Below, piece by piece: positions 8,565-17,705 of a stretch of 64,000 bases of DNA. The stretch lies in assembly GCF_034258515.1 (NCBI RefSeq), contig NZ_CP139438.1, positions 3,162,001-3,226,000 on the forward strand, given 5' to 3'. Every line of letters begins with the position of its first letter. The first letter of the stretch is position 1. The translations under genes and the position numbers were made by a program. The notes beneath the pieces were generated by a model that worked only from the letters and a program-made list of their open reading frames with translations, was not told the DNA's origin and did no database searches. The stretch is from Pseudarthrobacter oxydans. GTDB taxonomy: Bacteria; Actinomycetota; Actinomycetes; Actinomycetales; Micrococcaceae.

Positions 8565-8966
8565 TTAGACGCGGCGGCGCTTCGGCGGGCGGCAGCCGTT
8601 GTGCGCGGCGGGGGTGACGTCCTGGATGGAGCCAACCTCGAGGCCGGCGGCCTGGAGCGAACGGATCGCGGTCTCGCGTCCGGAGCCCGGGCCCTTGACG
8701 AAAACGTCTACCTTGCGCATGCCGTGCTCCTGCGCACGCTTGGCAGCAGCTTCGGCGGCCATCTGGGCTGCGAACGGGGTGGACTTACGCGAGCCCTTGA
8801 AGCCAACCTCACCTGAGGAAGCCCAAGAGATAACAGCGCCGTTCGGGTCCGTGATGGAAACGATGGTGTTGTTAAAAGTGCTCTTGATGTGCGCCTGGCC
8901 CAGCGCGATATTCTTCTTGTCCTTCTTACGCGGCTTGCGAACCGCGCCACGAGTCTTCGGGGGCAT
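8565..8966 (-). CDS. rpsK: 30S ribosomal protein S11
   Basis: S11 of the 30S platform, 133 aa. The basic N-terminus is [19 protein letters not shown]. The core has [19 protein letters not shown] and [20 protein letters not shown], and the C-terminus [15 protein letters not shown] is the invariant rRNA-binding tail. It lies 54 bp after rpsM. AGGAGAAAA precedes the ATG. Normal length for the family. Confidence 0.98.
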   Translation of the reverse strand: MPPKTRGAVRKPRKKDKKNIALGQAHIKSTFNNTIVSITDPNGAVISWASSGEVGFKGSRKSTPFAAQMAAEAAAKRAQEHGMRKVDVFVKGPGSGRETAIRSLQAAGLEVGSIQDVTPAAHNGCRPPKRRRV

Positions 8967-9020
8967 TTTTTCTCCTACAGAAAGTTATCGGGGGAAAGTC
9001 CGTTAGTCCCGGCGGGGATT

Positions 9021-9395
9021 TTAACGGGCCTTCTTCTTGCCGGCGACGGTACGCTTCGGGCCCTTGCGGGTACGTGCGTTGGTCTTCGTACGCTGTCCGC
9101 GTACGGGCAGGCCCTTGCGGTGGCGCAGGCCTTCGTAGCTGCCGATTTCAACCTTGCGGCGGATATCTGCTGCTACTTCGCGGCGAAGGTCACCCTCAAC
9201 CTTGTAGTTGCCTTCAATGTAGTCACGCAGCTCAACCAGCTGGGCGTCAGTCAGGTCCTTGACGCGAACGTCAGCGCTGATGCCCGTGGCAGCCAGGGTT
9301 TCGTGTGCACGGGTCTTGCCCACGCCGTAGATGTAAGTAAGCGCAATTTCCAGCCGCTTTTCGCGGGGAATGTCTACGCCAGCGAGACGAGCCAT
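9021..9395 (-). CDS. rpsM: 30S ribosomal protein S13
   Basis: S13 of the 30S head, 124 aa, contacts the P-site tRNA and forms intersubunit bridges. Diagnostic segments are [31 protein letters not shown] and the basic tail [27 protein letters not shown] precedes the ATG. It is followed by rpsK in the alpha operon; rpmJ lies 183 bp upstream. Confidence 0.98.
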   Translation of the reverse strand: MARLAGVDIPREKRLEIALTYIYGVGKTRAHETLAATGISADVRVKDLTDAQLVELRDYIEGNYKVEGDLRREVAADIRRKVEIGSYEGLRHRKGLPVRGQRTKTNARTRKGPKRTVAGKKKAR

Positions 9396-9578
9396 AGTGG
9401 CAGTACTCCTTGATAAACCGGAGGTCCTAGGCAGTACACCCGCACGTTCTGTGCGGCCCCAGCCTCCGACCGGGGGTTAGCTGTCCGGACTCTTTCGAGC
9501 TCAATGTTCCAGATCAGCTTGTGCTGCCTTTATTTACTTGCGTGGGTTAGCAACCCAGGATTTCCCGATGAAGGGAAA

Positions 9579-9692
9579 TTAGCCCTGGCGCTGCTTGTGG
9601 CGCGGGTTCTCGCAGATCACCATGACCCGGCCATTACGGCGGATCACTTTGCACTTTTCGCAGATCTGCTTGACGCTCGGCTTGACCTTCAT
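9579..9692 (-). CDS. rpmJ: 50S ribosomal protein L36 (zinc-binding form)
   Basis: This 37-aa protein reads [19 protein letters not shown] and ends RHKQRQG. Cys11, Cys14, Cys27 and His32 form the zinc site, so this is the C+ paralogue. It lies between infA (70 bp upstream) and rpsM, the standard position. The ATG at 9692 follows AAAGGAATGCC. A 7-bp stem (9560-9566 with 9573-9579) overlaps the stop codon. Confidence 0.95.
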   Translation of the reverse strand: MKVKPSVKQICEKCKVIRRNGRVMVICENPRHKQRQG

Positions 9693-9762
9693 GGCATTCC
9701 TTTGCGTGTAACAGTTGGTCAACTGGAGCGGCGCTCAGCTCGCGCTGAAGCCGCCCAGCAAT

Positions 9763-9984
9763 TTACTTGTAGCGGTAGACGATACGACCACGGGTGAGGT
9801 CGTACGGGCTCAGCTCCACCACTACGCGGTCCTCTGGGAGGATTCGGATGTAGTGCTGACGCATCTTTCCAGAGATGTGTGCCAGAACGATGTGCTTGTT
9901 GGTGAGCTCAACGCGAAACATCGCGTTAGGCAGCGCCTCGGTCACAACGCCTTCGATCTCAATGACCCCGTCCTTCTTGGCCAT
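9763..9984 (-). CDS. infA: Translation initiation factor IF-1
   Basis: IF-1, 73 aa, is an OB-fold protein that binds the 30S A site during initiation. It starts [20 protein letters not shown] and contains [15 protein letters not shown] and [11 protein letters not shown], the complete family length. GGAGGGT lies just before the ATG. In-frame codons extend upstream to 10338, but that extension has no ribosomal-cluster similarity. It is the first gene of the infA-rpmJ-rpsM-rpsK-rpoA-rplQ unit and has its own candidate promoter. Confidence 0.97.
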   Translation of the reverse strand: MAKKDGVIEIEGVVTEALPNAMFRVELTNKHIVLAHISGKMRQHYIRILPEDRVVVELSPYDLTRGRIVYRYK

Positions 9985-10111
9985 ACCCTCCGCTAACTGT
10001 TGTTGCCGCAGCCCTGCCGGATTGCACCGGGCATGGCCACGAACGTTTTGGTTGGATCGATTGCCGGCTCCAGACCCAAAAGGGCGTGGCAGTCCAGACA
10101 ACCAACAAACA

Positions 10112-10141
10112 ACACTACGCCACTTTGCAGCGAAAGTTAAA
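10112..10141 (-). promoter_or_regulatory. Candidate housekeeping promoter for infA operon
   Basis: On the minus strand, TTTAAC (10136-10141) is followed after 18 bp by TAGTGT (10112-10117). It would give a leader of about 120 nt before infA. It is in the gap after the P1-peptidase gene stop, so the alpha operon can be expressed independently of map-secY upstream. Assigned by eye from -35/-10 similarity only. Confidence 0.4.
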
Positions 10142-10151
10142 TCCAGCCATG

Positions 10152-11096
10152 CTAGCGCATCCCGCCGCCGTACGCACCATATTCCCCCGCCGGAGTGCTC
10201 ACGGCCCGGGCACTGGCTACGCCGTCGAGGATGGCCAAACGTACGACGTCGGCTGCCGCACTCTGCAGGGTGATGAGGCTGAGCCGCCGGGCAGCTTCGT
10301 CCGAACGATCGAGTGCCGCAGCCTGGGTGGCCAGGCAAAATACAGTGTCCCCGTCAGCCAGGGTGTGGCTTGGATTCAGGGCCCTTGCTATCCCGGCGTG
10401 CGCCGCCGAAGCAGTTCGCTTGCACTCGGCAACATCGAGCACCGCATTGGTGGCGACAACAACGAGGGTGGTGTTCAGCGGGGCGTCTGCATCATGGCGA
10501 TTGGGCTTTTCGAACCCCAAGGGGAGTCCCAACGCATTGACTATGGCAAGGGCGCCGACAACGATGCCGTTGTCCAGCGTGATGGAGGCCGTTCCTGCGC
10601 CGCCTTTGAACTGTCCCCTGCCGATGAGGGCCCCGGTGCCGGCGCCCACGTTGCCGCGCCCGACGTCGTGCCCTTCCGTTTGCGACGCAGCGGCGGCGGT
10701 TGCCGCGTAGCCCATGTCCGCCGTCGGACGTGCGGAGAAGTCCCCGCCCCTGCCCAGGTCGAAGATCGCGGCGGCCGGCACGATAGGGACTACTCCCCCG
10801 GGCACCGGGAACCCGCGGCCGTTCTCCTCGCACCAGCGCTGGGCGCCGGCGGCGGAGGCTAGGCCGTACGCGCTGCCGCCGGTGAGGACCACGGCGTCGA
10901 CGGCGCTGACCAGGGTGGTGGGGTCCAGGGCGTCCGTCTCATGTGTGGCCGGTCCGCCTCCCTGGACATCCACCGAACCCACCGTGCCCGGCGGCGGAAG
11001 GACCACCGTCACCCCGGTCAGCCAGCCGTCGTCGGACTTTTGCGCGTGGCCAACCCGGATCCCGGGGACATCGGTGATCGCTCCCATGGCATCCAT
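10152..11096 (-). CDS. P1 family peptidase (DmpA/L-aminopeptidase type)
   Basis: This 314-aa putative N-terminal-nucleophile peptidase opens with [15 protein letters not shown] and has [14 protein letters not shown] and [21 protein letters not shown], characteristic of the DmpA/ArgJ-like P1 peptidases, which mature by self-cleavage before a Ser/Thr. Members cleave N-terminal residues from short peptides or amides; the substrate here is unknown. No signal peptide is visible. The ATG at 11096 or the ATG three codons later could be the start. It is an accessory gene at the end of the alpha cluster, codirectional with infA but with a promoter-containing gap between them. Confidence 0.85.
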   Translation of the reverse strand: MDAMGAITDVPGIRVGHAQKSDDGWLTGVTVVLPPPGTVGSVDVQGGGPATHETDALDPTTLVSAVDAVVLTGGSAYGLASAAGAQRWCEENGRGFPVPGGVVPIVPAAAIFDLGRGGDFSARPTADMGYAATAAAASQTEGHDVGRGNVGAGTGALIGRGQFKGGAGTASITLDNGIVVGALAIVNALGLPLGFEKPNRHDADAPLNTTLVVVATNAVLDVAECKRTASAAHAGIARALNPSHTLADGDTVFCLATQAAALDRSDEAARRLSLITLQSAAADVVRLAILDGVASARAVSTPAGEYGAYGGGMR

Positions 11097-11246
11097 TCTG
11101 CCCTTTTGACCAGCAAACTGATGAATACGGCGGGTCCCTGACTTTCAAACAAAGTTTGTGCAAGACTGCAGGCAGCACAGCGTTAACAGGCAATGAAGCC
11201 TCGTATAACAGTCCCCCTCACGAGGGCATTCGTAGCTTTCCGCCTA

Positions 11247-11276
11247 CTGACTTTGTGGTGAAGTAATGGCTAGACT
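11247..11276 (+). promoter_or_regulatory. Candidate promoter for sugar ABC transporter operon
   Basis: CTGACT (11247-11252) and TAGACT (11271-11276) are separated by 18 bp. The expected transcription start is about 45 bp before the ATG at 11327. The -10 fits the TAnnnT pattern of actinobacterial housekeeping promoters. No obvious LacI-type operator palindrome is seen around it. Confidence 0.4.
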
Positions 11277-11326
11277 CCCCCGACCACGGCCGGCCACGAG
11301 CAGGCACGAATCCCGTGAGAGACCGC

Positions 11327-12283
11327 ATGACCCGTCAACTCGCACCCCATCCGTCCACCGATCCCACGAAGCCCGGACCCGCCGCCGCCCCTGGACGCCG
11401 GCGCTGGACGCAGCGAACCCGGCGTGACTTCTTCGTGTTCCTTGCCCTCGCTTTGCCCAACCTGGTGCTGATCGCCGTCTTCACATACAGGCCGTTGGTC
11501 AGCAACATCTACTACTCCACGCTGGACTGGACCCTGGGGTCGCCCTCAGCCACGGTGGTGGGCATCAATAACTACGTCACCTTCTTCACCAGCGACGACG
11601 CCTCCAAGGTACTGGGCACCACGGCGATCTTCACTGCAGTCACGGTGGGCGGATCCATGATCCTGGGGCTGCTCATCGCCCTGGCGCTGAATGCGAAAGT
11701 CCCGGGAACCACCTTCGCCCGTTCGGCGGTATTCGCTCCCTACGTCCTGTCCGGCGTGGGCGTGGGCCTGGTGTGGCTCTTCATTTTCGATCCCGGCTAC
11801 GGCGTCCTGGCCTGGCTGCTCCGTGGCATCGGCCAGCAGAGCCCGCAGTGGATCAATGACCCGCAGCTTTCCCTGGTCATGGTCATCCTCGTCTACGTCT
11901 GGAAGAACCTGGGGTACTGCGCGGTGGTCTACCTGGCCGGGCTGCAGTCCCTGCCGCAGGATGTCATGGAGGCGGCGTCCCTGGATGGCGCGAACGGGTT
12001 CCGGCGGTTCATCAGCATGTCGTTGCCGCTACTGTCCCCCACCACGTTCTTCCTGCTGATCACCACCATGCTGTCCTCGCTGCAGGCCTTCGACCTGATC
12101 CGCATCATGACCCCGTTGGGAACCGGTACCAGCACCCTGATCTACGAGGCGTATCTCCAGGCCTTTGGTGCCTTCAACCGCGCAGGCTATTCGGCGGCCA
12201 TCTCGGTGGTCCTGTTCGCGATCCTCCTGGTGATCACCGTGTTCCAACTGCGTTTCGTGGAGCGGAAGGTGCACTACTCGTGA
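11327..12283 (+). CDS. Sugar ABC transporter permease (CUT1, MalF/UgpA type)
   Basis: This 318-aa inner-membrane permease has an N-terminal Pro/Arg-rich cytoplasmic stretch, a first TM segment (FFVFLALALPNLVLIAVFTY) and about five more. The EAA loop that docks to the ATPase reads EAASLDGANGFRRFISMSLP. The ATG at 11327 is chosen over a GTG at 11315 because GAGAGACC lies just upstream of it. Its stop overlaps the next permease by 4 bp. The substrate is likely a carbohydrate or related polyol/phosphate, by family only. Confidence 0.9.
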   Translation: MTRQLAPHPSTDPTKPGPAAAPGRRRWTQRTRRDFFVFLALALPNLVLIAVFTYRPLVSNIYYSTLDWTLGSPSATVVGINNYVTFFTSDDASKVLGTTAIFTAVTVGGSMILGLLIALALNAKVPGTTFARSAVFAPYVLSGVGVGLVWLFIFDPGYGVLAWLLRGIGQQSPQWINDPQLSLVMVILVYVWKNLGYCAVVYLAGLQSLPQDVMEAASLDGANGFRRFISMSLPLLSPTTFFLLITTMLSSLQAFDLIRIMTPLGTGTSTLIYEAYLQAFGAFNRAGYSAAISVVLFAILLVITVFQLRFVERKVHYS

Positions 12284-13200
12284 GCTCCCTGTCACCGGTC
12301 AACCCGGACCCCACCGTCCCGGCAACGCAGGAAGCCGAACCACTTCTTCCCCGCGATCGGCCCTTCTCGCGGCGCAACCTGGCGCAAGCCGTCCTCGGCG
12401 GCTACGTCCCGCTGGTCCTGGCAACCCTGGTGGTCTTCCTGCCGCTGCTCTGGATGGTGCTCAGCTCATTCAAGCAGCCTGGTGAGATCATCACCATGGA
12501 CCTGAAGATCCTGCCGGAAAGCCTCAACCTGCAGAACTACCAGATCGCGATGACCACTGTGCCCTTCGGCCAGTTCTTCCTGAACAGCACCATCGTCACG
12601 GTGACGGGCGCCAGCGTGAAAGTCATCCTGGCCATCCTGACGGCCTACGCCCTGGTGTTCGTGCGCTTCCCGTTCAAGAACGCGATTTTCGTCCTGATCC
12701 TGGTGGCCCTTATGGTGCCGCCCCAGGTGTCCATCCTGCCCAACTACATCCTGATCTCGGGAATGGGCGGAAAGAACACCCTGTGGGGCATCATCCTCCC
12801 GGGCCTCGGAACCGCCTTCGGAACCTTCCTCCTGCGCCAACACTTCCTCACACTGCCCGCCTCCATCCTTGAGTCGGCGGAAATCGATGGCGCCGGCCAC
12901 TGGCGCCGCCTCTGGCGGATCGTGGTGCCGGTCTCCGTTCCCTCGATCGCCACGGTGGCACTCGTGACCATTGTCAGCGAGTGGAACGAGTACATCTGGC
13001 CGCTGATCATCACGGACCGTCCCGACACCATGACCCTGCCGGTGGGCCTGACACTGCTCCAGAACTCCGAGGGCAACGCCTCCGGATGGGGCATCCTCAT
13101 GGCTGGCGCCGTCCTGGTCATCGTCCCCATCCTTATCGTTTTCGCAGCCCTCCAGCGTTACATCGTCGCCGGGCTCACCCAGGGCAGCGTCACCGGGTAA
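12280..13200 (+). CDS. Sugar ABC transporter permease (CUT1, MalG/UgpE type)
   Basis: This 306-aa second permease starts with GTG inside the end of the previous gene (4-bp overlap, translational coupling). After a 45-residue hydrophilic N-terminus it has six TM segments. The EAA loop is ESAEIDGAGHWRRLWRIVVP, and WNEYIWPLIIT matches the MalG family. It pairs with the upstream permease to form the transport channel; the binding protein follows after 74 bp. Confidence 0.9.
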   Translation: MSSLSPVNPDPTVPATQEAEPLLPRDRPFSRRNLAQAVLGGYVPLVLATLVVFLPLLWMVLSSFKQPGEIITMDLKILPESLNLQNYQIAMTTVPFGQFFLNSTIVTVTGASVKVILAILTAYALVFVRFPFKNAIFVLILVALMVPPQVSILPNYILISGMGGKNTLWGIILPGLGTAFGTFLLRQHFLTLPASILESAEIDGAGHWRRLWRIVVPVSVPSIATVALVTIVSEWNEYIWPLIITDRPDTMTLPVGLTLLQNSEGNASGWGILMAGAVLVIVPILIVFAALQRYIVAGLTQGSVTG

Positions 13201-13274
13201 GCCCGTGCCGCCGTCGTTCGTCACAGAAGAAGCACCCAACTCCTCAATGCGGCACCCAATGAAAGGACCTGCAC

Positions 13275-14618
13275 ATGACACAGCACCTCGATCGGAGGCA
13301 CTTCCTGGGACTCGCCGGGGTCACGGCGTCGGCCGCTGCCCTGGCAGCCTGCGGCGGCCCGTCCACGAGCGGCACGCCCAAAGCCAGCGAAGCCGCGGAA
13401 CTCGACTTCAGTGGAGTGAAACCGGCCGCGAAAATCGACTTCTGGTCCAACCACCCCGGAAAGTCGCAGGACGTCGAAAAGGCCATTATTGAGAAGTTCC
13501 ACGCCAAGTTCCCGGACATCCGGGTCAACCTGGTCACAGCCGGCGCGAACTACGAGGAAATCGCGCAGAAGTTCCAGACCTCGCAGGCGGCAAAATCCGG
13601 CCTCCCGGGCGTCGTCGTCCTCTCCGATGTCTGGTGGTTCCGCTACTTCACCAACGGCAGCATCATCCCGGTGGACGCCCTCGTCAAGCAGCTGGACATC
13701 AAGCTGGACGATTTCCGAAAGTCACTCGTGGACGACTACAAGTACAACGACAAGCAATGGGCGCTCCCCTACGGGCGTTCAACTCCCCTGTTCTATTACA
13801 ACAAGGACCACTTCAAGGCGGCCGGGCTGCCGGACCGGGCACCCAAGACCTGGCAGGAGTTCGGCGAGTGGGCGCCCAAGCTGAAGGCCAGCTCAGGCGC
13901 GCAGTACGCCTACATCTATCCTGCGCTGGCGGGCTACGCGGGGTGGACCCTGCAAAACAACCTCTGGGGCTGGGGTGGCTCCTGGTCCAAGGAATGGGAG
14001 ATCACCTGCGATTCGCCTGAATCCATCGAAGCGCTGCAGTGGGCCCAGGACTCCATCTACAAGAACGGATGGGCCGGCGTCTCCTCCAAGGAAGCTGCGG
14101 ACGACTTCTCCGCCGGGCTGACCTCGTCCACGATCTCCTCCACCGGATCCCTCCTTGGCGTGCTGAAGTCCGCGCCGTTCAATGTGGGTGTGGGCTTCCT
14201 TCCCGGCGGACCGAAGGCCGAGACCAACGTCTGCCCCACCGGCGGCGCAGGGCTGGGCATCCCCAGCGGCATCACCAAGGAAGAGCAGCTGGCAGCCGGC
14301 ACGTTCATCAAGTTCATGACCGAGCCGGAAAACAGCGCAGCCTTCTCGGCTGCCACCGGCTACATGCCCACCCGCGAGTCGGCGGACATGAAGGCGGTCC
14401 TGGCCCGGACGCCGCAGATCCAGACTGCCGTGGACCAGCTGGCTGTTACGCGGGTCCAGGACAATGCCCGCGTGTTCCTCCCGGGTGCTGACCAGGAACT
14501 GGCCAAGGCGGCCGCAGCGATCCTTACCCAGCAGGCGGACGTCAAGTCCACCATGACCAGCCTGAAGAAGACGCTGGAGGGCATCTACGAAAAGGACGTG
14601 AAGCCGAAGCTCGGTTGA
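13275..14618 (+). CDS. Extracellular sugar-binding lipoprotein of the ABC transporter
   Basis: This 447-aa family 1 solute-binding protein has a leader with an RRHFLGL twin-arginine-like motif at residues 7-13 and a lipobox LAAC with Cys26, so it is probably exported folded by Tat and lipid-anchored. The mature part has the UgpB/MalE layout (KIDFWSNHPG near the N-terminus, ANLVTAGANY-like region, WALPYGRSTPLFYYNKD). AAAGGA lies 8 nt before the ATG. The operon has no ATPase gene; actinobacterial CUT1 systems commonly share one encoded elsewhere (MsiK type). Confidence 0.9.
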   Translation: MTQHLDRRHFLGLAGVTASAAALAACGGPSTSGTPKASEAAELDFSGVKPAAKIDFWSNHPGKSQDVEKAIIEKFHAKFPDIRVNLVTAGANYEEIAQKFQTSQAAKSGLPGVVVLSDVWWFRYFTNGSIIPVDALVKQLDIKLDDFRKSLVDDYKYNDKQWALPYGRSTPLFYYNKDHFKAAGLPDRAPKTWQEFGEWAPKLKASSGAQYAYIYPALAGYAGWTLQNNLWGWGGSWSKEWEITCDSPESIEALQWAQDSIYKNGWAGVSSKEAADDFSAGLTSSTISSTGSLLGVLKSAPFNVGVGFLPGGPKAETNVCPTGGAGLGIPSGITKEEQLAAGTFIKFMTEPENSAAFSAATGYMPTRESADMKAVLARTPQIQTAVDQLAVTRVQDNARVFLPGADQELAKAAAAILTQQADVKSTMTSLKKTLEGIYEKDVKPKLG

Positions 14619-14634
14619 GTTTCTCCTTAAGGAC

Positions 14635-14680
14635 GAAGCGCCGGCTGACGTTGTGGAATCACAACGGCAGCCGGCGCTTC
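14635..14680. terminator. Bidirectional hairpin between ABC operon and map
   Basis: The arms 14635-14655 and 14660-14680 pair over 20 of 21 bp around a GAAT loop. It sits 16 bp after the binding-protein stop and 24 bp from the map stop, so it can close both convergent transcripts. T-runs on either side are weak. Confidence 0.65.
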
Positions 14681-14704
14681 TGCCTGGGCAGGAAGGCCGC
14701 GGGG

Positions 14705-15532
14705 CTACGGGACCGGCACCGGGGTGACCCCGAGGGGCACCAGGTGCTCCGCGCCGCCGTCGGGCGCTGACAGCACCCAGATGCCCTTCTCATGGACAGC
14801 CACTGAGTGCTCCCACTGGCAGGAGCGCTGGCCGTCCGTGGTCACCACGGTCCAGTCGTCCTCAAGGACAGCGGTGTCGATGCCGCCGCGGACCAGCATG
14901 GGCTCGATCGCGAGGCAGAGGCCGGGCCGGATTTTGGGTCCACGGTGGCTGGTGCGGTAGTTCAGCACATCCGGGGCCATGTGCATTTCGGAGCCGATGC
15001 CGTGGCCTACGTAATCTTCGAGGATCCCCAACGGCTTGCCGGGGACTGCGGAAACGTAGTCGTCGATGGCGGCCCCGATGTCACCCACATGCTTGCCAGT
15101 GGCCAGTGCCGCGATTCCGCGCCACATGGCTGCATTGGTCACGTCAGACAGGCGCTGGTCCTCCGGATCGGCGGTGCCCACGATGACGGTCCTGGCGGAG
15201 TCGGAGTGCCAGCCGTTCACGATTGCGCCGCCGTCGATCGAGATGATGTCCCCGTCCTTGAGCACGCGGCTGCCGGGGATGCCGTGCACCACTTCCTCGT
15301 TGACTGAGGTGCAGATGGTGGCCGGAAAGCCGTGGTAGCCGAGGAAGTTCGACTTTGCGCCCGCCTCGTTCAGCACGGCGGCGAAGACGTCGTCCAGGTG
15401 CTTGGTGGTCACTCCGGGCACGGCCGCGGCAACGGCAGCGTCAAGCGCGCGGCTCAGGACCAGGCCTGCCTCGTGCATGATGCGCATCTGGGCATTGGTC
15501 TTGTATTCGATGCGGGGCTGGCCAAAGGCCAT
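14705..15532 (-). CDS. map: Type I methionine aminopeptidase
   Basis: This 275-aa metalloenzyme removes the initiator Met from nascent proteins. Metal ligands are visible in order: the Asp in ISIDGGAIVNGWHSDSART, His in GHGIGSEMHM, and Glu in LAIEPMLVRGG. The substrate-pocket His lies in NEEVVHGIPG. The location downstream of secY-adk is the usual one in actinobacteria. Start ATG at 15532 is preceded by AAAGAAGGAAC. The N-terminal extension is short, and no zinc-finger linker is seen. Confidence 0.96.
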   Translation of the reverse strand: MAFGQPRIEYKTNAQMRIMHEAGLVLSRALDAAVAAAVPGVTTKHLDDVFAAVLNEAGAKSNFLGYHGFPATICTSVNEEVVHGIPGSRVLKDGDIISIDGGAIVNGWHSDSARTVIVGTADPEDQRLSDVTNAAMWRGIAALATGKHVGDIGAAIDDYVSAVPGKPLGILEDYVGHGIGSEMHMAPDVLNYRTSHRGPKIRPGLCLAIEPMLVRGGIDTAVLEDDWTVVTTDGQRSCQWEHSVAVHEKGIWVLSAPDGGAEHLVPLGVTPVPVP

Positions 15533-15555
15533 GGTGTTCCTTCTTTCAAATGGCT

Positions 15556-15586
15556 GAGGCTCCTCCCGGATGACGGGAGGAGCCTC
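15556..15586 (-). terminator. Hairpin between adk and map
   Basis: A perfect 13-bp stem (15556-15568 with 15574-15586) with a 5-nt loop lies in the 72-bp gap between adk and map. It lacks a T-run on the minus strand, so it may attenuate or punctuate rather than fully stop transcription into map. Confidence 0.45.
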
Positions 15587-15604
15587 GGATAACTGCCGCC
15601 TGGA

Positions 15605-16183
15605 TCAGGCTGCCTGCGCTGCCTTGATGGCCTGCATCACGCGGTCGGTGACCTCGTCGATGGGGCCGATGCCGTCCACCTGGGTGAGGATGCCGCGCTC
15701 GGCGTACTTGGCCACCACGGCTTCGGTCTGCTCGTGGTACAGGTCAAGGCGGTGGCGGATGACGGCTTCGTTGTCGTCGCTCCGGCCCGTTTCCTTGGCC
15801 CGGCCGAGCAGCCGGTGCACCAGTTCCTCATCGTCGGCAGTCAGCTGCAGGACGACGTCGAGCTTTTCCTCACCCTTGGCGAGGATCTCGTCCAGGTAGT
15901 CCACCTGGGCGGTGGTGCGGGGGTAGCCGTCCAGCAGGAAGCCGTTTTCGACGTCGGACTCGCTGAGCCGGTCCCGCACCATCTTGTTGGTCACGCTGTC
16001 CGGAACGAAGTCGCCGTTGTCCATGTACTTCTTGGCCTCGATGCCAAGCGGCGTTTCGCCCTTCACGTTTGCACGGAAGATGTCGCCGGTGGAGATGGCC
16101 ACAACGCCGAGGCGCTCTGAAATCCGTTCCGCCTGCGTTCCTTTTCCGGAGCCCGGAGGCCCAATAATCAGCATTCTCGTCAT
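15605..16183 (-). CDS. adk: Adenylate kinase, short-lid form
   Basis: This 192-aa enzyme interconverts AMP + ATP and 2 ADP. The P-loop is GPPGSGKGTQ, the AMP-binding region includes ISTGDIFRANVK and FLLDGYPRTTAQ. The lid is short, without the 27-residue insertion or zinc Cys of long forms. The ATG at 16183 overlaps the secY stop by 4 bp, so it is translationally coupled to secY. The Ala-rich C-terminus is unremarkable. Confidence 0.97.
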   Translation of the reverse strand: MTRMLIIGPPGSGKGTQAERISERLGVVAISTGDIFRANVKGETPLGIEAKKYMDNGDFVPDSVTNKMVRDRLSESDVENGFLLDGYPRTTAQVDYLDEILAKGEEKLDVVLQLTADDEELVHRLLGRAKETGRSDDNEAVIRHRLDLYHEQTEAVVAKYAERGILTQVDGIGPIDEVTDRVMQAIKAAQAA

Positions 16184-17490
16184 CGCAAAAGCCCTTCGTA
16201 GTGACGTTGTTGTAGCTGTGCGTCAATCTGCTTGACGGTCTCCAGACCCACGCCCACCATGATCAGGATCGAGGTGCCACCGAACGGGAAGTTCTGGTTC
16301 GCGTTGATCAGTACCAGTGCAACCAGCGGAATCAGCGCCACGAAGCCCAGGTACATGGCTCCTGGCAGGGTGATCCTGGAGAGCACGTACTGCAGATAGT
16401 CAGCGGTCGGCTTACCCGCGCGGATACCCGGGATAAAGCCGCCGTACTTCTTCATGTTGTCCGAGACCTCTTCAGGGTTGAAGGTGATCGCGACATAGAA
16501 GTAGGTAAAGAACACGATCATGGCGAAGTACAGCACCATGTAGATCGGGTGGTCACCGCGTGTCAGGTTGTTGTTGATCCATTCAACCCACGGCTGGAGC
16601 TGCTCGCCCTGCTTGGGCTGGTTGAACTGCGCAACCAGGCCCGGCAGGTACAGCATGGAGGACGCGAAGATCACCGGGATGACACCGGCCATGTTGACCT
16701 TGATGGGGATGTAGGTGCTGGTGCCGCCCACGGTCCGGCGGCCGATCATCCGCTTCGCGTACTGAACAGGAACGCGGCGCTGCGATTGCTCAACGAAGAC
16801 CACCAGGGCCACGGTGAGCAGGCCCACGGCAAGGACGATAAAGAAGGTGCCGGGACCCTGCGAGGTCCAGATGGCGCCCAGGGAGGTGGGGAAGGTGGCA
16901 GCAATGGACGTGAAGATCAGCAGCGACATGCCGTTGCCCACGCCCTTCTCGGTCACGAGTTCGCCCATCCACATGATCAGGCCGGTGCCGGCCGTCAGGG
17001 TGATGATGATCAGGATGGTGGTGATCACGCTGCTGTCGGGAATGATCTGCAGGTTGCAGCCGGGCAGCAGCTGGCCGGAACGCGCCAGCGACACCAGGGT
17101 GGTGGCGTTGAGCAGGCCCAGTGCGATGGTGAGGTAGCGCGTGTACTGGGTCAGTTTCGACTGGCCGGACGCGCCTTCCTCGTACAGTTCCTGGAACCGG
17201 GGAATGACCACCCGGAGCAACTGGACGATGATGCTTGCCGTGATGTACGGCATGATACCCAGGGCGAAGATGGACACCTGCAGCAGGGCTCCGCCGCTGA
17301 ACAGGTTCACGAGCTGGTACAGCCCGCCTGCCGTCTGACCGCCCTGCAAGCATTGCTGCACGTTCTGGTAGTTCACACCAGGCGAGGGAATGAAGGCACC
17401 CAAGCGGAAGATGGTGATGATTCCCAGCGTGAACAACAACTTGCGTCGCAGATCAGGCGTGCGAAAGGCCCGGCCAAATGCGCTAAGCAA
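16180..17490 (-). CDS. secY: Preprotein translocase subunit SecY
   Basis: This 436-aa, ten-TM channel protein of the Sec translocon exports and inserts proteins. A TTG start at 17490 is preferred over the ATG at 17547 because it gives MLSAFGRAFRTPDLRRK, the usual actinobacterial SecY beginning, and a full AGGAGG lies 4 nt upstream. Motifs include FTLGIITIFRLGAFIPSPGV, VGNGMSLLIF and the cytoplasmic-loop QSQRRVPVQYAKR. A strong terminator separates it from rplO upstream, so secY-adk(-map) forms its own unit. Confidence 0.96.
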   Translation of the reverse strand: MLSAFGRAFRTPDLRRKLLFTLGIITIFRLGAFIPSPGVNYQNVQQCLQGGQTAGGLYQLVNLFSGGALLQVSIFALGIMPYITASIIVQLLRVVIPRFQELYEEGASGQSKLTQYTRYLTIALGLLNATTLVSLARSGQLLPGCNLQIIPDSSVITTILIIITLTAGTGLIMWMGELVTEKGVGNGMSLLIFTSIAATFPTSLGAIWTSQGPGTFFIVLAVGLLTVALVVFVEQSQRRVPVQYAKRMIGRRTVGGTSTYIPIKVNMAGVIPVIFASSMLYLPGLVAQFNQPKQGEQLQPWVEWINNNLTRGDHPIYMVLYFAMIVFFTYFYVAITFNPEEVSDNMKKYGGFIPGIRAGKPTADYLQYVLSRITLPGAMYLGFVALIPLVALVLINANQNFPFGGTSILIMVGVGLETVKQIDAQLQQRHYEGLLR

Positions 17491-17633
17491 GCGTCCTCCT
17501 GTGGTGTCTATAAGAGTGGTGTGATGGGGATCGATGAATCCCAACAACCGAGTCTAACGGGTGTATGCGCCCTGCGAACAATCCGCGGAAGCGGCGCTGC
17601 GCCGGATGGCGGCGAAAAAACGCCGGGCGGATG

Positions 17634-17678
17634 GAAAAAACTCCCGGTCCCGGGGCCGTAGCCCCGGGACCGGGAGTT
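17634..17678 (-). terminator. Strong intrinsic terminator after rplO
   Basis: On the minus strand an 18-bp perfect stem (17661-17678 with 17639-17656) with a 4-nt loop is followed by a T6 run (plus-strand A-run 17635-17640). It lies 28 bp beyond the rplO stop and ends the spc operon before secY, which in many bacteria is cotranscribed with it. Confidence 0.85.
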
Positions 17679-17705
17679 CAACAACGGGCTTGGCGCCCAC
17701 CGGCT

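Noticed and set aside
9985..10338. N-terminal extension of infA
   Set aside because: IF-1 is complete from 9984 with GGAGGGT just upstream; the extension is Arg/Pro-rich and not conserved in type.
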